Assembly: GCA_024404655.1 (NCBI GenBank)
Contig: JAKSPR010000076.1
Coordinates: 1 to 10,451 of the forward strand
DNA: 10,451 nucleotides
DNA from: Clostridia bacterium
GTDB taxonomy: Bacteria; Bacillota; Clostridia; Oscillospirales; CAG-272
Reading direction: 5' to 3'
Made by a program: the position numbers and the translations under genes. This document shows, piece by piece, positions 6,134 to 10,451 of this stretch (position 1 is the first letter of the stretch; the number at the start of each line of letters is the position of its first letter). Under the pieces are notes generated by a model. That model saw nothing but the letters and a program-made list of their open reading frames with translations, ran no database searches and was not told the DNA's origin.

Positions 6134-7615
6134 ATGGAAGAATTTGTAACCTATGAAGCGTTCGGTGCTGTCGGCGACGGCAAAACCGACGATCAGGCGG
6201 CCATTGTCGCAGCGCACGCTTATGCCAATGAACACCATCTGCCGGTGAAGACCAAGCCGGATGCAGTCTACTATATCGGACCGGGAAAAACGCCTGCCGT
6301 CATTATGACAGACACGGACTTCACAACCTCCCGTTTTATCATCGACGATACTGTGACAGAGGACTACCGTGCCCAGATTTTTGAAGTCCCCGCATCCAAG
6401 CCTTCCGTATCTCTGCCTATCCCTCCTGTGAAAAAGGGACAGACCCATATTGATCTTGCTGCCTGCGGCATCACACTGGAGGATGATATGTACGTCCGGA
6501 TTTCCAGCGACGAGCAGATGCAGTATATCCGTCTCGGTGCCAATCAGGACAGTGGTTCTCCCCAGCAGGACAGCTTCGTCCTGACAAAGAACGGCGATAT
6601 CCTCTCAGGCATCAACTGGAATTATACCCGCATCACAACTTGCAAAGCAACCCCCATTGACAAGGAACCGCTTGTCATCCGCGGCGGACATTTCACGACG
6701 ATTGCCAATCAGGCAGAATCAAAATATACCTATTACGGCCGCGGTTTTTCCGTCAGCCGTTCCAATACCACGGTGGAAGGCGTCTATCATACCGTCACGA
6801 GTGAAATTGATCATGGAGCGCCTTACGGTGGATTCTTCAGCTTTGGCTGGTGCGCTTACTGTACGCTGAAAAACTGCCATGTGACGGGTCATAAGATCTA
6901 CGATACCATCGGCTCGGCAGGTGTGAAGGTTTCCATGGGGTCCTATGATATCAACTGTACCGGCGTCATTGAGATCAATTTCCTCGGCTGCCGTCAGGAC
7001 GATATCCTCAACCGTACCCTGTGGGGTGTGTTCGGCTCCAACTTCTGCAAGCAGATCACCTTTGACCACTGCGTCCTGTCCCGTTCCGATGCTCACTGCG
7101 GCGTGAGAGGATACGTGATCCGCAACTCCGTCATGGGCTGGATGGGAACGAATACCATCGGCTTCGGCGATATGATCATGGAGCACGTGACCTGCTACTG
7201 CGGTTCTGTTGTCGGCTTCCGCTATGATCACGGCTGTACCTGGGACGGCGATCTGACACTCCGGAATATCACCTGGATCCCCATGCCGGGTACCTGCCTG
7301 TCCCCGGTCATGCTCAATGTTCACAATAACGGTCAGCATGATTTCGGCTATCCCTGTACGCTGCCGCACAACATCCTCATCGAGAATGTGCTTGTTGTGG
7401 ACTCCAATGTTCCCGATAATTATCCCGGTGTCCGCATTTTTGCAAATTTCATTCCGGAACTCACCGAGGCAAATAAAGACACCTATGTGGAACCCTATCC
7501 GCTGAAACGTCCGGACAGCATCACCATCCGCAATCTCCGCACCCTCTCCGGCAAAGCGCTCATCATCTGCGATAACATGGCGCTGTTCCCGGATATGAAA
7601 ATTGTCGTTGAATAA
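6134..7615 (+). CDS. Right-handed parallel beta-helix protein, pectate-lyase/GH28-like
   Basis: This 493-residue protein begins with the signature of the pectate-lyase-3/GH28-type N-terminal region (YEAFGAVGDGKTDDQAAI, 7-24). It then shows the repeating short strands of a beta-helix from about 180 to 480, including VIRGGHFTTI, TVEGVYHTV, CTLKNCHVTG, ITFDHCVLSRSDAHCGVRG and LTLRNITWIP. Such proteins hydrolyse, lyse or epimerise acidic or branched polysaccharides. Candidate catalytic acids and bases are Asp288-Asp289, Asp311-His312, Asp319 and His321. There is no signal peptide, which is unusual for a polysaccharide-degrading fold and suggests an oligosaccharide substrate inside the cell. Sixteen cysteines, most of them in the helix coils, also fit a reducing cytoplasm. 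The start at 6134 is chosen because the promoter excludes the upstream ATG at 6098; AAAGGA lies a somewhat long 11 bases upstream. It is 16 bp ahead of the oxidoreductase gene, in one operon. Hydrolase versus lyase cannot be decided. Confidence 0.85.
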   Translation: MEEFVTYEAFGAVGDGKTDDQAAIVAAHAYANEHHLPVKTKPDAVYYIGPGKTPAVIMTDTDFTTSRFIIDDTVTEDYRAQIFEVPASKPSVSLPIPPVKKGQTHIDLAACGITLEDDMYVRISSDEQMQYIRLGANQDSGSPQQDSFVLTKNGDILSGINWNYTRITTCKATPIDKEPLVIRGGHFTTIANQAESKYTYYGRGFSVSRSNTTVEGVYHTVTSEIDHGAPYGGFFSFGWCAYCTLKNCHVTGHKIYDTIGSAGVKVSMGSYDINCTGVIEINFLGCRQDDILNRTLWGVFGSNFCKQITFDHCVLSRSDAHCGVRGYVIRNSVMGWMGTNTIGFGDMIMEHVTCYCGSVVGFRYDHGCTWDGDLTLRNITWIPMPGTCLSPVMLNVHNNGQHDFGYPCTLPHNILIENVLVVDSNVPDNYPGVRIFANFIPELTEANKDTYVEPYPLKRPDSITIRNLRTLSGKALIICDNMALFPDMKIVVE

Positions 7616-7631
7616 CGAAAGGATTTCCATT

Positions 7632-8792
7632 ATGATCAGAGTAGCAGTCATCGGTACCGGCAATATCTGCCCCGCACATATCAGCGCGTATCTTGCGTTC
7701 CCGGAGCGGTGTAAAATCGTCGCACTCTGCGATATCTATCCCGAGAAGGCGGAGCGCATGAAAGCGCGCTTCAGCCTTGATGACGCACGAATCTATGATT
7801 CCCACAAAAAGATGCTGGACTGCGAAGATATCGACCTTGTCAGCGTCTGTACACCGCCTTATACCCATGCGGAGATCGCCATCGACTTCATGCGCGCACA
7901 TAAGAATGTTCTTGTGGAAAAGCCCATGGCGTCCTCTCTTGCCGAGTGCGATGCTATGCTGGAAACAGAAGCTGCATGCGGTGTCACCATGGGTGTCATT
8001 GCCCAGAACCGTTTCACAAACGATGTCTGGAAACTGAAAAAGACCCTTGACAGCGGTCTTGCAGGTGATATCGTCCATGCGACGGTGGATTCTCTCTGGT
8101 GGCGCGGACACTGCTACTATGATCTCTGGTGGCGCGGCTGCTGGTCAAGAGAAGGCGGCGGATGTACACTCAACCATGCGGTTCATCACATTGATATGCT
8201 GGGCTGGCTCATGGGTACGCCGGAGCGTGTGACGGCGGTGCTTTCCAACGTCAGCCATGACAATGCGGAAGTGGAGGATATTTCCATCGCTGTCATGAAG
8301 TACAAAAACGGTGCGCTTGCCCAGATCACCAGCTCCGTCGTCGATCACGGCGAGGAACAGAAAGTGATTCTGCAGGGCAAAGAAGCAAAGATCGCAGCTC
8401 CCTGGTCCACCGCTGCAAGCATCTCCAAAGAAAACGGCTTTCCCATCCGTAATACGGAGCTGGAAAAGCAGCTTTGTGACTTCCACGATCAGATCCCTGA
8501 TCTTGCCCACACGGGCCATGAAGGTGAAGTCGACAATGTCCTGACCGCCCTTGAAACCGGAGGCCGTCCTCTGATCGTCGGTGTCGACGGCAGACGGTCG
8601 GTGGAACTCATCACCGCCATCTATAAGGCAGGCTTTGAGGAACGCACCGTGACGCTGCCGCTTTCCAAAGACGATCCCTTCTATACGGCAGAGGGCATTC
8701 AGAAGAATGTTAAGCATTTCTACGAAAAGACCACCAGCGCCGAGAATCTGGCGGATGTGGGTATCACGCTTGGAATGAGCGAGAAAAAATAA
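7632..8792 (+). CDS. Gfo/Idh/MocA-family NAD(P)-dependent oxidoreductase
   Basis: This 386-residue cytoplasmic dehydrogenase should oxidise or reduce a hydroxyl of a sugar, inositol, sugar acid or glycoside. The N-terminal Rossmann domain has VIGTGNI (6-12) for the dinucleotide, CTPPYTHAE (73-81) and the family's EKPMA (96-100, catalytic Lys97). The C-terminal alpha/beta domain has GGGCTLNHAVHHIDMLGWL (175-193) with the usual catalytic His186. The substrate-loop region contains a 10-residue repeat, LWWRG-x5-LWWRG (155-169), rich in Trp. The frame is open upstream to 7602, but the ATG at 7632 has GAAAGGA eight bases upstream and gives the normal family N-terminus MIRVAVIG. It follows the beta-helix gene by 16 bp and precedes the lipoprotein gene by 24 bp, so it shares their operon. 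Some family members oxidise glycosides at C3 to allow cleavage by elimination; the context makes such a role possible but unproven. Confidence 0.94.
   Translation: MIRVAVIGTGNICPAHISAYLAFPERCKIVALCDIYPEKAERMKARFSLDDARIYDSHKKMLDCEDIDLVSVCTPPYTHAEIAIDFMRAHKNVLVEKPMASSLAECDAMLETEAACGVTMGVIAQNRFTNDVWKLKKTLDSGLAGDIVHATVDSLWWRGHCYYDLWWRGCWSREGGGCTLNHAVHHIDMLGWLMGTPERVTAVLSNVSHDNAEVEDISIAVMKYKNGALAQITSSVVDHGEEQKVILQGKEAKIAAPWSTAASISKENGFPIRNTELEKQLCDFHDQIPDLAHTGHEGEVDNVLTALETGGRPLIVGVDGRRSVELITAIYKAGFEERTVTLPLSKDDPFYTAEGIQKNVKHFYEKTTSAENLADVGITLGMSEKK
8093..8137 (+). repeat. Exact 15-base tandem-spaced repeat inside the oxidoreductase gene
   Basis: TCTCTGGTGGCGCGG occurs at 8093-8107 and again at 8123-8137, exactly 30 bases (ten codons) apart. 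It encodes two LWWRG motifs in the same frame. Related oxidoreductases often show Trp-Arg-Gly around this loop, so the repeat may be functional rather than a recent duplication. Confidence 0.8.
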
Positions 8793-8816
8793 GGTTTACG
8801 GAAGAGGTGATTGTAC

Positions 8817-10346
8817 ATGAGATGTATATACGAAAAGACTGTATTCACAGCAGCATGTCTCATTTCTGCTCTTGTTATGGGCGCATGCGGAGAGAGTGCA
8901 CAGAACCTGGTCAGTGAGAATCCGTCCCAAGACCACGCACAGACGACTGTGGCTGCAGAAAACGTAGAAGAACCCGGCAATGGCCGTTCCGATGTGAAGG
9001 ACAGCCTTCCTGCTGATCTCGATTTTGGCGGAGCAGAGGTACGTCTTCTGACGCGGGGCGGTGACGCAGATACCGAGATCGAGTTTTACAGCGAAAAGGA
9101 AAACGGCGAAGTTGTCAACGATGCCGTGTTTATCCGCAACAGTCGGGTGGAAGATCGTCTGCACATCAAATTGAAGCTGGAGCTTGACCGCAATGCGACC
9201 CGTCATGCCAGTATTTCCGATTCTATTTCAAAATTTGTCCGCGCAGGAAGCGACGAATATGAGGTCGTGGGCAGCAGTACGTACGGAATCATGCCCCAGA
9301 CCATGGAAGGCATGTTCCTTGATCTGAACACGCTGGATTTTCTTGATTTTTCGCAGCCATGGTGGAATCAGGCGTTTCTTGAAATGACGGATTTCGATGG
9401 TCATAACTATGCGGTCATCGGGGAACTTTCCCAGACGATGATCTCCGGTACTTTCTGTATGTTTTTCAACAAAGATATGTTCCGGGAGTTTTATCCTGAT
9501 GATCCCTCCCTTTATGAGACGGTAGAGTCAGGCACATGGACCCTTGAAAAAATGATCTCCTACTGCACGCCGCTCTATCAGGATATCAACGGTGACGGTA
9601 AGGCGAATGAAGGGGATCGTTTCGGTCACTATTTTACTAATACCCAGACACTGGAAGCCGATGCATTTGTCGGCGGCTGCGGTGTGGGACTGCTCAATAA
9701 AAATGAAGCGGGAGAAGCTGTCTATTCCGGTATCAGCGAACGGACTGTGAAGTTCACGGAGCTCATGAATGAGCTCCTGTTCCAGAACAATAACACCTGC
9801 CGTCTGCCCAACAATAACGAGACGATTATGGATACGATGGTAAATGAACAGACGCTGTTTACGTCCTGGATGCTGACCGGTGTCAACTATCTGCGCGATA
9901 TGAAAGCGGATTACGGTATTATCCCCATGCCGAAGCTGGATGAATCCCAGCCTTCCTATATGGCTTATGTTCATGACGGCAGTACGGCATTCGGCGTACC
10001 GACGACAGCACAGAAAACAGACCTTGCGGCATGCTTTCTGGAAGCGATGTCCGCGGAGACCTACCGTGTTGTGACGCCTGCTTATTTTGAAACAGCGCTC
10101 AAAGGCAAATACTCCCGTGATGAAGAAACCTCCCGCATGCTGGATCTGATCGTTTCAGGTGTCTATCTGGATCCGTCCTATGTATACGGACAGAGCCTAG
10201 GTGCTCCTATCTCGAAGATGCGTGATATCCTTGCTTCCGCCAAGGCATGTGAAAAGGCGGTATCGACTCTGACAAAGTATGAGAAATCAATCCTCAAATC
10301 CTGGGACAAGATCATCTCCGCCTACGAGACCATCGGGAATCAGTAA
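8817..10346 (+). CDS. Extracellular solute-binding lipoprotein, probable sugar ABC transporter component (second copy)
   Basis: This 509-residue protein is a probable surface receptor for an imported carbohydrate. It has a signal peptide (CIYEKTVFTAACLISALVMGA) with the likely lipidated Cys24 in MGAC, then a polar linker (26-65). The mature part has ENGEVVNDAVFIRN (96-109), YEVVGSSTYGIMP (148-160), QPWW (180-183), CMFFN (214-218), GTWTLEKM (239-246) and YGIIPMPKLDESQPSYM (366-382), the same landmarks in the same order as the lipoprotein at 1496-2977. Residues 256-267 (DINGDGKANEGD) form a calmodulin-like calcium loop, absent at the matching place in the other copy. The start at 8817 is chosen over an in-frame TTG at 8811 because GAGGTGA (8804-8810) overlaps up to the TTG but is six bases from the ATG. 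It is the last gene of the operon, 24 bp after the oxidoreductase. No permease or ATPase gene accompanies it; the ligand is unknown. Confidence 0.92.
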   Translation: MRCIYEKTVFTAACLISALVMGACGESAQNLVSENPSQDHAQTTVAAENVEEPGNGRSDVKDSLPADLDFGGAEVRLLTRGGDADTEIEFYSEKENGEVVNDAVFIRNSRVEDRLHIKLKLELDRNATRHASISDSISKFVRAGSDEYEVVGSSTYGIMPQTMEGMFLDLNTLDFLDFSQPWWNQAFLEMTDFDGHNYAVIGELSQTMISGTFCMFFNKDMFREFYPDDPSLYETVESGTWTLEKMISYCTPLYQDINGDGKANEGDRFGHYFTNTQTLEADAFVGGCGVGLLNKNEAGEAVYSGISERTVKFTELMNELLFQNNNTCRLPNNNETIMDTMVNEQTLFTSWMLTGVNYLRDMKADYGIIPMPKLDESQPSYMAYVHDGSTAFGVPTTAQKTDLAACFLEAMSAETYRVVTPAYFETALKGKYSRDEETSRMLDLIVSGVYLDPSYVYGQSLGAPISKMRDILASAKACEKAVSTLTKYEKSILKSWDKIISAYETIGNQ

Positions 10347-10358
10347 AAGTTAAGCGCA

Positions 10359-10390
10359 AAAAGGACCGCCGGCAAAATGGCGGTCCTTTT
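10359..10390 (+). terminator. Rho-independent terminator at the end of the operon, possibly bidirectional
   Basis: A perfect 12-bp stem, AAAAGGACCGCC (10359-10370) with GGCGGTCCTTTT (10379-10390), encloses an 8-base loop, starting 12 bp after the stop codon of the lipoprotein gene. The rightward transcript ends in four U residues; on the minus strand the stem is followed by five, so it may also end a transcript arriving from the right. Confidence 0.88.
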
Positions 10391-10398
10391 GCTGTGTG

Positions 10399-10451
10399 TC
10401 AGTCGGGTATTCCGGATATCCCATCAGCCGGAAAGTCGTCTCCCGGAACAA
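10399..10451 (-). CDS. Possible C-terminal end of a convergent gene (partial, tentative)
   Basis: On the minus strand one frame runs in from the right edge for 16 codons and stops at a TGA (complement of 10399-10401), reading VPGDDFPADGISGIPD. The stop falls nine bases before the hairpin at 10359-10390, whose minus-strand side has the longer T-run; that is the spacing expected for a gene ending there. Sixteen codons carry too little information to identify a product, and other frames are also open, so this is only a suggestion. Confidence 0.25.
   Translation of the reverse strand, partial: VPGDDFPADGISGIPD

Noticed and set aside
6719..7663. Minus-strand open frame opposite the beta-helix gene
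   Set aside because: Its composition, rich in His, Ile, Asp and Ala-Asp repeats, mirrors the repeated beta-helix codons; no start signal or domain is seen.
1..10451. Mobile elements, CRISPR arrays, tRNA or rRNA genes
   Set aside because: No transposase or integrase frames, no regularly spaced repeats and no RNA-gene-like sequence were found; the genes are tightly packed and of similar codon use.

Overview
The window looks like chromosomal DNA from a Clostridia-type Firmicute, probably a gut or fermenter member of the Oscillospirales/Ruminococcaceae sort. The evidence is low-GC-Gram-positive style: sigma-A promoters with 17-18 bp spacers, purine-rich AGGAGG-like ribosome sites, two lipoprotein solute-binding proteins of the kind clostridia use with sugar ABC transporters, and a corrinoid methyltransferase module of the acetogen/clostridial type. 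This is inference from gene style, not a taxonomic match. No RNA genes, CRISPR, insertion sequences or phage genes were seen, and no gene-free stretch exceeds about 180 bp.

Left part, minus strand (1-1400): a two-gene cobalamin C1 module. A corrinoid carrier protein (695-1330) is followed 26 bp later by a UroD/MtaA-family methyltransferase (1-668), which runs off the left edge. A clear promoter (1372-1400) drives the pair.

Middle and right (1440-10400): a carbohydrate-utilisation locus built around a divergent promoter region at about 2978-3154. Leftwards runs a lone lipoprotein solute-binding protein (1496-2977) that ends at a strong terminator. Rightwards run an AraC-type regulator (3155-4144), a glycoside-hydrolase-like protein with a DDD motif and a likely GATase-like domain (4175-6043), a right-handed beta-helix protein of the pectinase-like fold (6134-7615), a Gfo/Idh/MocA oxidoreductase (7632-8792) and a second lipoprotein solute-binding protein (8817-10346), closed by a terminator at 10359-10390. 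A second promoter, with a 21-bp operator-like palindrome lying inside its spacer, sits in front of the beta-helix gene.

Inferred working model: the two surface lipoproteins capture oligosaccharides, a transporter encoded elsewhere imports them, and the three enzymes, none of which has a signal peptide, dismantle them in the cytoplasm. The AraC protein senses the substrate or an intermediate. The substrate is unknown. The beta-helix fold and the C1 methyl-transfer genes next door would both fit pectin-like material (methyl esters and methanol), but the sequence does not prove this. The least described parts are the GH-like protein and the three-enzyme combination.
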